64,000 nucleotides of DNA. Origin: Geminocystis sp. NIES-3709 (lineage in GTDB: Bacteria > Cyanobacteriota > Cyanobacteriia > Cyanobacteriales > Cyanobacteriaceae). The DNA is taken from contig NZ_AP014821.1 of assembly GCF_001548115.1 (NCBI RefSeq), positions 1,987,262 through 2,051,261 on the forward strand. The letters are read 5' to 3'. This document shows positions 24,558 through 33,575 of this stretch, in pieces (the first letter of the stretch is position 1; every line of letters begins with the position of its first letter). The translations under genes and the position numbers were made by a program. The notes under the pieces are model-generated. The model saw nothing but the letters and a program-made list of their open reading frames with translations. It had not been told where the DNA came from and ran no database searches.

Positions 24558-24637
24558 TGGAAAACTAGAAAATCCACATTTCACTCAAAAGCAAACGCCC
24601 TTTTTCCTTGATTAGTCATAGGTGAAAGGGTTTTCCA
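24558..24637 (+). promoter_or_regulatory. Nested inverted repeats in the porin leader
   Basis: TGGAAAAC at 24558-24565 pairs with GTTTTCCA at 24630-24637, and inside it TTTCAC at 24579-24584 pairs with GTGAAA at 24622-24627. The order is properly nested, as expected for one extended stem with a large loop. It lies 165 bases before the porin start and does not match a riboswitch family known to me. Confidence 0.4.
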
Positions 24638-24801
24638 GTTATAGAGGTTAACAATAAGTTAGGAACTCTTAACAAAATCTTTAGATTTATTAGTGATCAA
24701 TTTATGTTTTCGTGCTAACATAACATTATGAAACTGTTAAGGCTTTATTTTTTAATAAAATTACTGACAGCAAAAAAGTAAGGTGTGAGGAAACTAAAAC
24801 T

Positions 24802-26574
24802 ATGAAAAAGAATTTTTGGCAATCGATTAAAATAACCCCTATATTAGTGGGTGCTAGTCTGTTAGCTACTTCCCAAGTTCAAGCCAACGAAATCTCTCAA
24901 GCGAATCCTGAAGTGGATGCGCAAATCATCAATCAGCTAGATACCTATAGTTCCGAAGGTGGTACTTCTTCTAAAGATCAAGTTACCAGTGTTTCTCAAC
25001 TTAGAGATGTTTCTCCTACCGATTGGGCTTTTGAAGCTCTCCGTAGTTTAGTAGAACGTTATGGTTGTATCGTTGGTTATCCTGATCGTACCTTCAGAGG
25101 AAATCGTGCTTTAAGTCGTTATGAATTTGCCGCTGGTTTAAACGCTTGTATGCAGCAAATGGAGCGTTTAATTGCCGCTAGTGAAGCAGTAATGAAAGAA
25201 GACATTGAAAAACTAAAACGCTTAATGGCTGAGTTTGAAAGTGAATTAGCCGCTTTAGGTGCAAGAGTTGACAACTTAGAAGGTAGAGTTGCTTTCTTAG
25301 AAGATCACCAATTCTCCACCACCACCAAATTAAAAGGGGAAGTCATTATGGCTTTAACCCAAAACTTTGAAGATGGAAACCAAGCTATTCTTGCTGATCG
25401 TGTTCGTTTAGCATTAAATACCAGTTTCACTGGAGAAGATACCTTAATCACTCGTTTATCAGCAGGTAACGCAGGTGCATTTAACGTAAATGGAACGAAT
25501 ACTTTCCGTACTGGTGGATTACCCGCTACAAACAGAGGTGTTTCTGGACCTAGTGCAACCTTAAATCAGACTTTCAACTTATATCCCGGAGCAAATAACG
25601 ATGTCCAAGTCGATTGGTTAGCTTATTACGCACCCATCAAATTAGGAGAAAATACTGAAATTAAAACCTATGTAGCAGGTTGGGGCGGTATCCACAGCGA
25701 CTATGCACCTACATTAAATCCCTTCTTTGAAGACTACGATGGTGGTAATGGTGCCTTGTCTCCTTTCGCCTCTGAAAGTCCTATCTACCGTATTGGTGGT
25801 GGTTCTGGGGTTGCTTTCAGCTATCGTTTAGGTTTCTTAGAAGGACTTTTAGGACCTAGTACTGCTACTGTCGGTTATTTGGCGGGTGGATCACCTAACT
25901 CTCCTGAGCAAGGACAAGGTATATTCAATGGAGATTCTTCCATTTTAGGTCAACTTAACTTTAACATGAGTGACACTTTTGCGTTAGGTTTCACCTATGT
26001 TAACGGTTTCCACAAAGCTGATAGTCCTGTATTTGGTAACGGTGCTGGTAGTGGTTTTGGTGTAGTTGGTACTCAATTAGCAAACCAATCTAACAGTCAA
26101 TTAGATAGTATTTTGGGTGCTCGTTTTCCTGGTGCTACTGTGGATCAAGGTGATAAAATCAGTAATTCTTACGGAAGCCAAGTGGCATGGCGTGTTACTG
26201 ATGGCGTTAGCTTGAGTGCTTTCTTCAACTATACTAATTTAACTCGTATCGGTCGTGGTAACGATGATATTTGGAGTTATGGTGGTGGTGTTGCCTTCCC
26301 TGATTTATTTAAAGAAGGTAGTGTTTTGGGTATCTTTGCTGGGGTTCAACCTTATAACGGTAGTGCTACTTATTTTGTAACTGATGGTGGTGGTAATTCT
26401 CGTCGTGTTCGTATTACCTCTGATAATATCCCTGTTCATGTAGAGGCATTCTACAAATATCAGTTAACCGATAATATTTCCGTTACTCCTGGTGTTATTT
26501 GGGTAAGTAATACTAATCAAGGAAGTAACCAAGATGGAATTATTGGTACTTTAAGAACCACTTTCACTTTCTAA
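24802..26574 (+). CDS. SLH-domain outer-membrane porin (OprB/iron-uptake porin family)
   Basis: A 590-residue cyanobacterial porin. A signal peptide ends near QVQA. Residues about 65-130 form an S-layer homology domain (LRDVSPTDWAFEALRSLVE, GYPDRTFRGNRALSRYEFAAGL) that binds peptidoglycan-linked polymer. A coiled coil follows (LAALGARVDNLEGRVAFLEDHQF, about 148-172). The rest is a beta-barrel with alternating hydrophobic strands, Gly/Asn-rich loops and a final aromatic residue (TLRTTFTF), the usual outer-membrane signature. Family members are major outer-membrane channels. It is preceded by an unusually long spacer with a small frame and hairpins, and followed by a good terminator. Codon choice (many CGT, GGT) suggests high expression. 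Confidence 0.93.
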   Translation: MKKNFWQSIKITPILVGASLLATSQVQANEISQANPEVDAQIINQLDTYSSEGGTSSKDQVTSVSQLRDVSPTDWAFEALRSLVERYGCIVGYPDRTFRGNRALSRYEFAAGLNACMQQMERLIAASEAVMKEDIEKLKRLMAEFESELAALGARVDNLEGRVAFLEDHQFSTTTKLKGEVIMALTQNFEDGNQAILADRVRLALNTSFTGEDTLITRLSAGNAGAFNVNGTNTFRTGGLPATNRGVSGPSATLNQTFNLYPGANNDVQVDWLAYYAPIKLGENTEIKTYVAGWGGIHSDYAPTLNPFFEDYDGGNGALSPFASESPIYRIGGGSGVAFSYRLGFLEGLLGPSTATVGYLAGGSPNSPEQGQGIFNGDSSILGQLNFNMSDTFALGFTYVNGFHKADSPVFGNGAGSGFGVVGTQLANQSNSQLDSILGARFPGATVDQGDKISNSYGSQVAWRVTDGVSLSAFFNYTNLTRIGRGNDDIWSYGGGVAFPDLFKEGSVLGIFAGVQPYNGSATYFVTDGGGNSRRVRITSDNIPVHVEAFYKYQLTDNISVTPGVIWVSNTNQGSNQDGIIGTLRTTFTF

Positions 26575-26604
26575 TTTGAATCAATTAGTTTAGTCTAATA
26601 CTTG

Positions 26605-26638
26605 AACCTCTACTTGTTAATTCAGGTAGGGGTTTTTT
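26605..26638 (+). terminator. Rho-independent terminator after the porin
   Basis: AACCTCTAC at 26605-26613 pairs with GTAGGGGTT at 26626-26634 (one G-U pair), followed by a run of T to 26638. It lies 31 bases after the porin stop. Confidence 0.8.
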
Positions 26639-26676
26639 AATGAATGTTTAAAAAATATTTTTATGAATAAACTAAA

Positions 26677-27546
26677 ATGACGGTTAATATGTGGACGGAA
26701 ATTATTAAGGCAATTATTAAACATACTAATTCTCACTTTGAATTAATTAATTATCGATCGATTGGTGGTGGATGTATCAATCAGGCTTATGAACTTATCG
26801 GTAAAAATATTAGCTATTTTGTGAAGTTGAATAGTGCATCACAGATAGAGATGTTTAAAGCTGAATCGATCGCTTTAGAAGAAATGTACAATACAAATAC
26901 GATCGTTGTGCCGAAACCGATTTGTTATGGTATATCGGGTAATAATAGTTATCTTGTTTTAGAATATATCAATTTAGGCCGTGGAGATAGTCGATCATGG
27001 CCATTAATGGGACAAAAATTAGCCTTATTACATCAAGTAAAAATAGAAAAACCCTTCGGATGGTATATTAATAATACGATCGGATCAACTTCACAAATTA
27101 ACGATTGGAAAGATAGTTGGGCGGATTTTTTTGCAGAAAAAAGAATTGGCTATCAACTAATATTAGGGAATCGGCGAGGAGGTAACTTTAAAAATAGTCA
27201 GGAAATTATTGAAAAAGTACGAGAAAGTTTATTTAACCATCATCCGAAACCTTCTTTAGTTCATGGAGATTTATGGTCTGGAAATGCGGGATTTACTCAT
27301 AGTGGAGAGGGTACTATTTTTGATCCTGCTTGTTACTATGGCGATCGAGAAGTGGACATTGCCATGACAGAATTATTCGGTGGTTTTCCTTCCACTTTTT
27401 ATGAAGGATATAATCAACAATGGTCTTTAGATAAAGGGTATAACCAAAGAAAAAATATTTATAATTTATATCATATTCTCAACCATTTCAACTTATTTGG
27501 TGGTAATTATGAAATTCAAGCGAAAAGAATGATCAAAGAAATTTAA
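26677..27546 (+). CDS. Fructosamine-3-kinase family protein
   Basis: A 289-residue protein of the fructosamine kinase/ketosamine-3-kinase family, which phosphorylates sugar adducts on protein amines so that they fall off. It has the family start region SIGGGCINQAYEL (nucleotide loop), the Lys in YFVKLN, and the catalytic block SLVHGDLWSGNAGF with FDPACYYGDREVDIAMTELFGGF, including the metal-binding Asp. The start ATG at 26677 is given, but ATG at 26689 (MWTEIIK) fits the usual family N-terminus. It lies downstream of the porin terminator and is probably transcribed alone. Confidence 0.9.
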   Translation: MTVNMWTEIIKAIIKHTNSHFELINYRSIGGGCINQAYELIGKNISYFVKLNSASQIEMFKAESIALEEMYNTNTIVVPKPICYGISGNNSYLVLEYINLGRGDSRSWPLMGQKLALLHQVKIEKPFGWYINNTIGSTSQINDWKDSWADFFAEKRIGYQLILGNRRGGNFKNSQEIIEKVRESLFNHHPKPSLVHGDLWSGNAGFTHSGEGTIFDPACYYGDREVDIAMTELFGGFPSTFYEGYNQQWSLDKGYNQRKNIYNLYHILNHFNLFGGNYEIQAKRMIKEI

Positions 27547-27583
27547 TATAAAAATGTTAATTGATAATTGTCTATTTAAAATG

Positions 27584-27904
27584 TTAATGAGTAGTAGATA
27601 AAATTGGTGTAGTTACTTTTACTTGAGGTTTAATAACCCTTAAACTAGGGAAAAGAAAATGATTCTCTTCCACATATTGAGCTCCAAATAATCCTTTTTC
27701 TGCCCAAAAATATCTATCAGTAGTATGCTCATTTCTTTTAACTACTAAAAGGGCAGGGGGTTTAATCCCATTAGCTCGGATATGCTTTCTAGCGGCAGTT
27801 ACTGGCTTATCTTCTCCACTCTCGATATAGTAGTGAGGTACAAGTTCTAATATTTTTCGTCCCTCAAGGCGGCGGCGACTTTTACGCTTTCTTTTCCGTG
27901 CCAA
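27584..27904 (-). CDS. DUF3155 family protein
   Basis: A small basic protein found in cyanobacteria. The N-terminus is very rich in Lys and Arg (ARKRKRKSRRRLEGRKILE), followed by the conserved block HYYIESGEDKPVTAARKHI and later WAEKGLFGAQYVEENHFLFPSL. Function unknown; the basic start suggests nucleic-acid binding. A frame with ATG runs six codons further up to 27922, but in it the codons after ATG spell an AAGGAGG ribosome binding site. The TTG at 27904 lies just downstream of that site and matches the family N-terminus, so the TTG start is chosen (106 residues). It is convergent with the fructosamine kinase gene. Confidence 0.88.
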   Translation of the reverse strand: MARKRKRKSRRRLEGRKILELVPHYYIESGEDKPVTAARKHIRANGIKPPALLVVKRNEHTTDRYFWAEKGLFGAQYVEENHFLFPSLRVIKPQVKVTTPILSTTH

Positions 27905-28021
27905 CCTTACTTCCTCCTTCATAAGTTAAATGTTCTATTTACTACATTTTGGGGAATTATATAACGTTTTTTCTAAAAAGTCAATAGCCTTTCCATAGCA
28001 ATCAATAGTGGGCAAAAATAT

Positions 28022-30178
28022 TTAATTGATTTCTACCGAGTCGATCGCCATATCCATTAAGATGTTATGAGTATTTAATTCTTTTTCTCCGGGTTGACAT
28101 TGACGACGAATATAGCTACCATCCGACTGTAACTCCCAAGATTGTTGATTATCGGATAACATAATTCCTAAAATTTCCTGCAATTGCTTTAATAAATTAG
28201 GATCTTCTACTGGTGTAATAGCTTCTACTCGGCGAGATAAATTCCTACCCATCCAATCTGCACTACCAATATAAATTTCTTCATCACCGTTGTTATGGAA
28301 GTAAAAAATTCGAGAATGTTCGAGAAAACGCCCGATAATACTAATTACTCTTATATTATCGCTAATGCCTTCAATTCCCGGTCTTAAGCTACAAATGCCT
28401 CGAAGAATTAAGTCTATTTTTACTCCTGCTTGAGATGCCTTATATAATGCTTCAATTACAGGAACATCAACTAAGGAGTTCATTTTAGCCACAATTCTTC
28501 CTGTACCGCCATTTTGACAATGTTTTGCTTCTCTTTCAATCATAGAGATCATTCGATCCCGCATAGTTACTGGTGCTACTAATAACTTACGAAATACTTT
28601 TTGTTTAGAATAACCTGTCAAAAAATTAAACAAGTCTGTCAAGTCTGCACCTAAATCTTCTCTGCAACTAATTAAGCCCAAATCCGTATAAAGTTTAGCT
28701 GTTTTTGGATTGTAATTTCCCGTACCAATATGAACATAACGACGAATTTTATCTTTTTCTTTTCGCACTACCAAAATAACTTTAGTATGGGTTTTTAAAC
28801 CCACAAGCCCATAAACAACGTGTACTCCAGCCTTTTCTAATTTCCTTGCCCAAAGAATATTATTTTCTTCATCAAAACGGGCTTTTAATTCCACTAAAGC
28901 TACTACTTGCTTACCATTTTCAGCCGCATCAATCAAGGCTTTAATGATGGGAGAATCTCCTGAAGTCCTATACAACGTCATTTTTATCGCCATAACCTGT
29001 CGATCGTTGGCCGCTTGGGTGATAAACTGTTGTACTGTACCAGAAAAAGAGTGATAAGGATGGTGTAGCATTAAATCTGACTTGCGAATCATGGCAAAAA
29101 ATTCCTCACTAATGCTATCGCTATTTTCACTTCCTCTAACCATTTCTAACTCTCTTAATTGATCAAAAGGTGGCGGTACAACGCCATTCCAAGGAATATC
29201 TTTTAAATCTGGTAAAGGTAAACTTGTCAAAGCAAATAAGTCATTTAAACCCAATAAACCATCTATTTCATAAATATCTATTTCTTCTAAATCTAAACCT
29301 TGCATTAACATTTGTTGAATATGCTCCGGCATAGAAGGATGAATTTCTAAACGTACTGCCGAACCTGCAAAACGACGTTTTCGTAGTTCTTGTTGTATCG
29401 CTAACAATAAATCATCTGCTTCGTCTTCTTGCACTCCTAAATCTGCATCTCTAGTCAAACGAAAATTATGACATTCTTGAACGTTCATACCCGGAAATAG
29501 GGCTTCTAGGTGGTGAGCAATAACTTGCTCAAGGGGGATTCCTACCCAAATAATTTTATCCTCATTATGGCCAACTTGCCGTAATTCAGCAGGAAAAGTG
29601 ACAAAACGAGGTAATGTTTTCGGGACTTTTACTCTAGCAAATAATTCCGCACCCGTATCAGGATTTTTGACTAATACAGCTAAATTTAAGCTCAAATTAG
29701 ACATATGGGGAAAAGGATGACTGGGATCAACGGCTAAAGGAGTGAGTACAGGAAAAATGTTATTATCAAAATATTGATGTAAATAATGTCTTTGTTCTTG
29801 ATTCAGATCAACAAAATTAATGAGATGTACGCCGTAATTAATGAGTTCTTTTTTGAGATTATATTCAAAGTTTTCTACTTGTTGTTTAATAAGAGGACGT
29901 AACCGTTGATTAATCTCTTGAATTTGCTGTACTGGGGTTCTACCATCGGGGGTTAACTTACTTACTTCTGCTTCGATTTGTCGTTTTAAAGCAGCTACTC
30001 TTACCATAAAAAATTCATCTAAATTAGAACTAAAAATAGCTGTAAATTTAAGTCTTTCTAAAAGTAGTGTTCTTTCATTAATAGCCTCTTGTAACACTCT
30101 GTAGTTAAATTCTAGCCAACTCAATTCTCGATTGAAATAATATTGTGGATGTTTTAGATTACTAATTTGGTCTTGCAT
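28022..30178 (-). CDS. ppk1: Polyphosphate kinase 1
   Basis: A 718-residue enzyme that makes long-chain polyphosphate from ATP, storing phosphate imported by systems such as the Pst operon at 5-10 kb. The N-terminal domain begins YFNRELSWLEFNYRVLQEA. The HPFPHMSNLSLNL and IKMTLYRTSGDSPIIKAL segments, and the catalytic region with HTKVILVVRKE and HIGTGNYNPKTAKLYTDLGL, are diagnostic, including the phosphorylated His. The C-terminal phospholipase-D-like part carries IYIGSADWMGRNL RRVEA-type sequence. Length is typical. It is monocistronic and divergent from nirA across a 619-base spacer. Confidence 0.95.
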   Translation of the reverse strand: MQDQISNLKHPQYYFNRELSWLEFNYRVLQEAINERTLLLERLKFTAIFSSNLDEFFMVRVAALKRQIEAEVSKLTPDGRTPVQQIQEINQRLRPLIKQQVENFEYNLKKELINYGVHLINFVDLNQEQRHYLHQYFDNNIFPVLTPLAVDPSHPFPHMSNLSLNLAVLVKNPDTGAELFARVKVPKTLPRFVTFPAELRQVGHNEDKIIWVGIPLEQVIAHHLEALFPGMNVQECHNFRLTRDADLGVQEDEADDLLLAIQQELRKRRFAGSAVRLEIHPSMPEHIQQMLMQGLDLEEIDIYEIDGLLGLNDLFALTSLPLPDLKDIPWNGVVPPPFDQLRELEMVRGSENSDSISEEFFAMIRKSDLMLHHPYHSFSGTVQQFITQAANDRQVMAIKMTLYRTSGDSPIIKALIDAAENGKQVVALVELKARFDEENNILWARKLEKAGVHVVYGLVGLKTHTKVILVVRKEKDKIRRYVHIGTGNYNPKTAKLYTDLGLISCREDLGADLTDLFNFLTGYSKQKVFRKLLVAPVTMRDRMISMIEREAKHCQNGGTGRIVAKMNSLVDVPVIEALYKASQAGVKIDLILRGICSLRPGIEGISDNIRVISIIGRFLEHSRIFYFHNNGDEEIYIGSADWMGRNLSRRVEAITPVEDPNLLKQLQEILGIMLSDNQQSWELQSDGSYIRRQCQPGEKELNTHNILMDMAIDSVEIN

Positions 30179-30797
30179 ATATTTCTTTAGAAGTTAATAA
30201 GTTGATTTTTTGAATAAGGCAAAAGGCAACTGTTTTTTGTGACATTAAGTTATGACTTTCGCTAGTATATTTAACTTAAGTTATTTGGGAGAAAGAATTT
30301 ACCACTTTCAATACTGAAGTCAAATAAATATATTAGTACTAAAATGAAAAGATGTTGGGTTTGAAAAGGGTTTCAATACTTTTTCTAATACTTATAATCA
30401 CAGTGTAACTCTGCCTGTCGTTTTCCCTCATTATTATACTTAGATACGTCTGGGGCTATTTTACAATTAATAAAAATCCACCATACTTATTACTTAGTAC
30501 TTATTACTTTTCCTCGTCAATAAATCTTATCCTGAACTGAGGCTTAATCAAGTTATGATTTGGTTAACCTACATATTTGATGTAAAAAGCACATAAAAGT
30601 TATGTTATATCTGCTCCTATTCGAGTATTCGGTATTAACAGTTACAAAAGATTAAGAGTAAAATTTATAACCTGTTCTCAAATTAACTAACGATCGTTCT
30701 GAGTTTTGTATTAGATACTAGGCAAGACCACCCTTATTACAAGGATCTTTAATTTTAGTTCATATTATTGTAAAGTTTTATAAAAAGAGGTTAAACC
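30179..30797. other. Divergent spacer between ppk1 and nirA
   Basis: A 619-base gene-free spacer. The half near nirA contains an NtcA-type promoter, listed separately. The half near ppk1 has no clear element; no Pho-box repeat with an 11-base period was found for ppk1. A short inverted pair around TATTTAACTTAAGTTATTT (about 30267-30285) was noted without assigned role. Confidence 0.5.
30632..30671 (+). promoter_or_regulatory. NtcA-activated promoter of nirA
   Basis: GTATTAACAGTTAC at 30632-30645 is a perfect GTA-N8-TAC NtcA site. TATAAC at 30666-30671 follows after 20 bases, the spacing of class II NtcA promoters, in which the activator replaces the -35 element. TAAAAT at 30659-30664 is an alternative -10. 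The nirA start lies about 125 bases downstream. Binding is inferred from the match and from nitrite reductase being a classical NtcA target. Confidence 0.75.
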
Positions 30798-32345
30798 ATG
30801 ACGGTTGCAACTGAAACAAAAGTTAAATTAAATAAAATAGAGAAAATTAAAGCCGAAAAACACGGTTTAGATATAAAAGAAGAATTAACTAAATTTGCCG
30901 AAATCGGTTGGGAGGCCATGAATGAAGATGATTTAATTGTCCGTTTAAAGTGGTTTGGCATCTTTTTTCGTCCTGTTACTCCGGGTAAGTTCATGTTAAG
31001 GTTGCGTATCCCTAACGGAATTTTTACCAGTGAACAAATGCGTACTTTTGCAGAAATTATCGATCGATATGGAGAAGATGGTAGCGCAGATATTACCACT
31101 CGTCAAAATATCCAATTAAGAGGGGTTCATTTACAGGATATACCCGAAATTTTCCAACAATTAGAAGCGGTAGGTATTACTTCCATTCAATCAGGGATGG
31201 ATAATGTTCGTAACTTAACAGGTTCTCCTACTGCTGGAATTGATCCTGATGAGTTATTCGATACCAGAGAATTAAATCAAAAGTTACAGGATTTAATTAC
31301 AAATAAAGGACAAGGAAATTATGAATTTAGTAATTTACCTCGCAAGTTAAATATTGCTGTAGATGGTGCTAGAGATAATTCTATTCATGCAGAAATTAAT
31401 GATATTGCTTTTATCCCAGCTTTCAAAGATGGTGAATTTGGTTTTAATGTTTTAATTGGTGGTTATCTATCGGCACAACGATGTGCAGAATCTATTCCGA
31501 TGGATGTATGGGTACATCCTAATGATGAAGTAATTGAACTTTCGGCTGCAATTCTTTCTGTTTATAGCGAAAATGGCTTAACAGAAGGTTTAAGAGAAAA
31601 TCGAGGAAAATCCCGTTTAATGTGGTTAGTAGATAAATGGGGTATGAATCGTTTTCGTATAGAAGTAGAGAAGAAATTGGGTAAATCTCTTTATTTTGCT
31701 GCACTTCAAGATGAAATTACTTTAGAAAAACGAGATCATTTAGGAGTCCATCCCCAAAAACAGGAAGGCTATAGTTATATAGGGATTCATATTCCTGTAG
31801 GGCATTTAATGGCACAAGATATGTTTGAGATTGCTCGTTTAGCGGAGATTTACGGTAATGGAGAAATTAGGGCAACCGTTGAGCAGAATTTTATTATTCC
31901 TTTTGTGCCTAATGATAAGGTAGAAACCTTTTTGAGTGAACCTATTTTACAACGTTATTCTATCAATCCTACACCTTTAACTCGATCGTTAATTTCCTGT
32001 ACTGGTTCTCGTTATTGTAACTTTGCTCTGGTGGAGACGAAACAGAGAGGTTTACAATTAGCCCAAGAATTAGATGCTGAATTAAATATACCCGATCGAG
32101 TGCGCATTCATTGGACAGGTTGTCCTAATTCCTGTGGCCAAGCTCAAGCAGGAGATATTGGTTTAATGGGTACAAAAGCTAAAAAAGATGGCCAAGTGGT
32201 AGAAGGAGTTAACCTATTTTTAGGCGGTAAAGTGGGAAAAGACGCTCATTTAGGAGAATTAAAGGAAAAAAGTATCCCCTGTGATGATCTCAAAATTGTG
32301 CTAAAAGATTTGTTAATCAATGAATTTGGAGCTACGACAAAATAG
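30798..32345 (+). CDS. nirA: Ferredoxin-nitrite reductase
   Basis: A 515-residue enzyme that reduces nitrite to ammonium with electrons from ferredoxin. Residues RLKWFGIFFRPVTPGKFMLRLRIPNGI and DITTRQNIQLRG are typical of the ferredoxin-dependent branch. The Cys ligands of the 4Fe-4S/sirohaem centre are in SCTGSRYCNFALVETK and TGCPNSCGQAQAGDIGLMG. The sequence matches nitrite reductase better than sulfite reductase. In many cyanobacteria nirA heads an operon with nitrate transport and narB; here no nitrate genes follow, so it stands alone behind its own NtcA-type promoter. Confidence 0.93.
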   Translation: MTVATETKVKLNKIEKIKAEKHGLDIKEELTKFAEIGWEAMNEDDLIVRLKWFGIFFRPVTPGKFMLRLRIPNGIFTSEQMRTFAEIIDRYGEDGSADITTRQNIQLRGVHLQDIPEIFQQLEAVGITSIQSGMDNVRNLTGSPTAGIDPDELFDTRELNQKLQDLITNKGQGNYEFSNLPRKLNIAVDGARDNSIHAEINDIAFIPAFKDGEFGFNVLIGGYLSAQRCAESIPMDVWVHPNDEVIELSAAILSVYSENGLTEGLRENRGKSRLMWLVDKWGMNRFRIEVEKKLGKSLYFAALQDEITLEKRDHLGVHPQKQEGYSYIGIHIPVGHLMAQDMFEIARLAEIYGNGEIRATVEQNFIIPFVPNDKVETFLSEPILQRYSINPTPLTRSLISCTGSRYCNFALVETKQRGLQLAQELDAELNIPDRVRIHWTGCPNSCGQAQAGDIGLMGTKAKKDGQVVEGVNLFLGGKVGKDAHLGELKEKSIPCDDLKIVLKDLLINEFGATTK

Positions 32346-32468
32346 GGAATAGTGAAGAATAGATGGGATAAAATTATTCTCAATTGAGTATGTTTAATTT
32401 TTTTTGAGATCAGAACTATAATTAAAAGCAACTCATGTAATTTTTATATTTGCCTTGCATAATAAATC

Positions 32469-32978
32469 ATGACCGATCTCAATTTCCAATATCCCATTTT
32501 TGGCCCCGAAATCAAATGTCCTCATTGTCGTGAAGTTATACAAGCATTAACTTTAACAGATAGTTATTTATGCCCTCGTCATGGTGCATTTGAAGCAGAT
32601 CCTAACACCAAAGAATTAGTACATTTACAATCAGGCCGACATTGGCGTTTGTGGAAAAGTAAATGGTATCGGCAACATACTCATCCTGATGGTATTAGGT
32701 TTGAAATTCATGAGGCTTTAGATAGACTCTATACAGACGGTTACCGTGCTACTAAAGTTATTATCGCCGATCGATATTATTCATTAATTAATTCTTATTT
32801 AGAAAAAGGCAATAGTTGGCAAGGAGATCAAGATAGTAAAATATATAGACTATATGGTTTGCCCGTGGAATTTAGTCCAAAGTCTAGCGATGAACCTTGT
32901 TGGGGAATAATTAATTTTATTTTGGAAAAGGAAAAAGGCGCACCTTCTCGTTATCCCTATTTTCGTTTATTTGAATAA
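32469..32978 (+). CDS. TIGR02652 family protein with zinc-ribbon-like motif
   Basis: A 169-residue cyanobacterial conserved protein of unknown function. The N-terminus has a Cys pair (KCPHCREVI) and then LCPRHGAFEADP, giving a CxxC...CxxH set that may bind zinc. The middle has HWRLWKSKWYRQHTHPDGIRFEIHEALDRLYTDGY, the family hallmark. It begins 123 bases after nirA and its stop is only three bases before the next gene's ATG, so it forms a pair with the VOC protein. Function unknown. Confidence 0.88.
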   Translation: MTDLNFQYPIFGPEIKCPHCREVIQALTLTDSYLCPRHGAFEADPNTKELVHLQSGRHWRLWKSKWYRQHTHPDGIRFEIHEALDRLYTDGYRATKVIIADRYYSLINSYLEKGNSWQGDQDSKIYRLYGLPVEFSPKSSDEPCWGIINFILEKEKGAPSRYPYFRLFE

Positions 32979-32981
32979 ATC

Positions 32982-33419
32982 ATGATTCTACACCATGTAT
33001 CTATTCGCACGGCGGATATAATGAAAGCGATCGAATTTTATGAGTTATTAGGCTTTACCGTAAAAGAAAGATTTACGGCTGGTTATACTTTAGCTTGTTG
33101 GTTAGAGGGATTAGGAGGAAGACTGGAGTTAATGCAGATACCAGAACCAAAACCTGCTCCCGATGCTTTTGATGATGAACATTATGTGGGTTATTATCAT
33201 CTTTCTTTTGATGTGACAAATAATGTACTTAGTTTACCGATATGGTTAGATGAGTTGCAAAATAAATTTAAGAAAACCAGTCAGGAAAATCCCTCTGGAG
33301 TATCTCTCTTAAAGATATTATTACCGCCACAACAACAGATGATCGGCGATCGAGTTTATGAAGTAGCTTTTATTGCTGACACGGATAACTTACCTATTGA
33401 AATAATTAGGGCTTACTGA
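32982..33419 (+). CDS. VOC-superfamily (glyoxalase-like) protein
   Basis: A 145-residue protein with one set of paired beta-alpha-beta-beta-beta units: LHHVSIRTADIMKAIEFYELLGFTV at the start with a putative metal His, LEGLGGRLELMQIP, YYHLSFDVT with a second His, and YEVAFIADTDNLPIEIIRAY with a terminal acidic ligand. This is the pattern of glyoxalase I and ring-cleaving dioxygenases; the substrate is not predictable. It is directly downstream of the TIGR02652 gene with three bases between, so the two are probably co-translated. Confidence 0.88.
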   Translation: MILHHVSIRTADIMKAIEFYELLGFTVKERFTAGYTLACWLEGLGGRLELMQIPEPKPAPDAFDDEHYVGYYHLSFDVTNNVLSLPIWLDELQNKFKKTSQENPSGVSLLKILLPPQQQMIGDRVYEVAFIADTDNLPIEIIRAY

Positions 33420-33575
33420 ACTCAAAAAGTCTTTTGGCCAACCTAGGGAATGGAAATTTAATAATTTAGTGAACACGATCGATAATAATTAATATTTATG
33501 GATTTTTAAGATTTAATCGTTAACCGCCTTGCAATAAATTGACTTATAGCATAAATCAGCAAAGCCTAAATTTTA

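Noticed and set aside
30708-30718. GTATTAGATAC as a second NtcA site before nirA
   Set aside because: The half-sites are separated by five bases, while NtcA needs eight.
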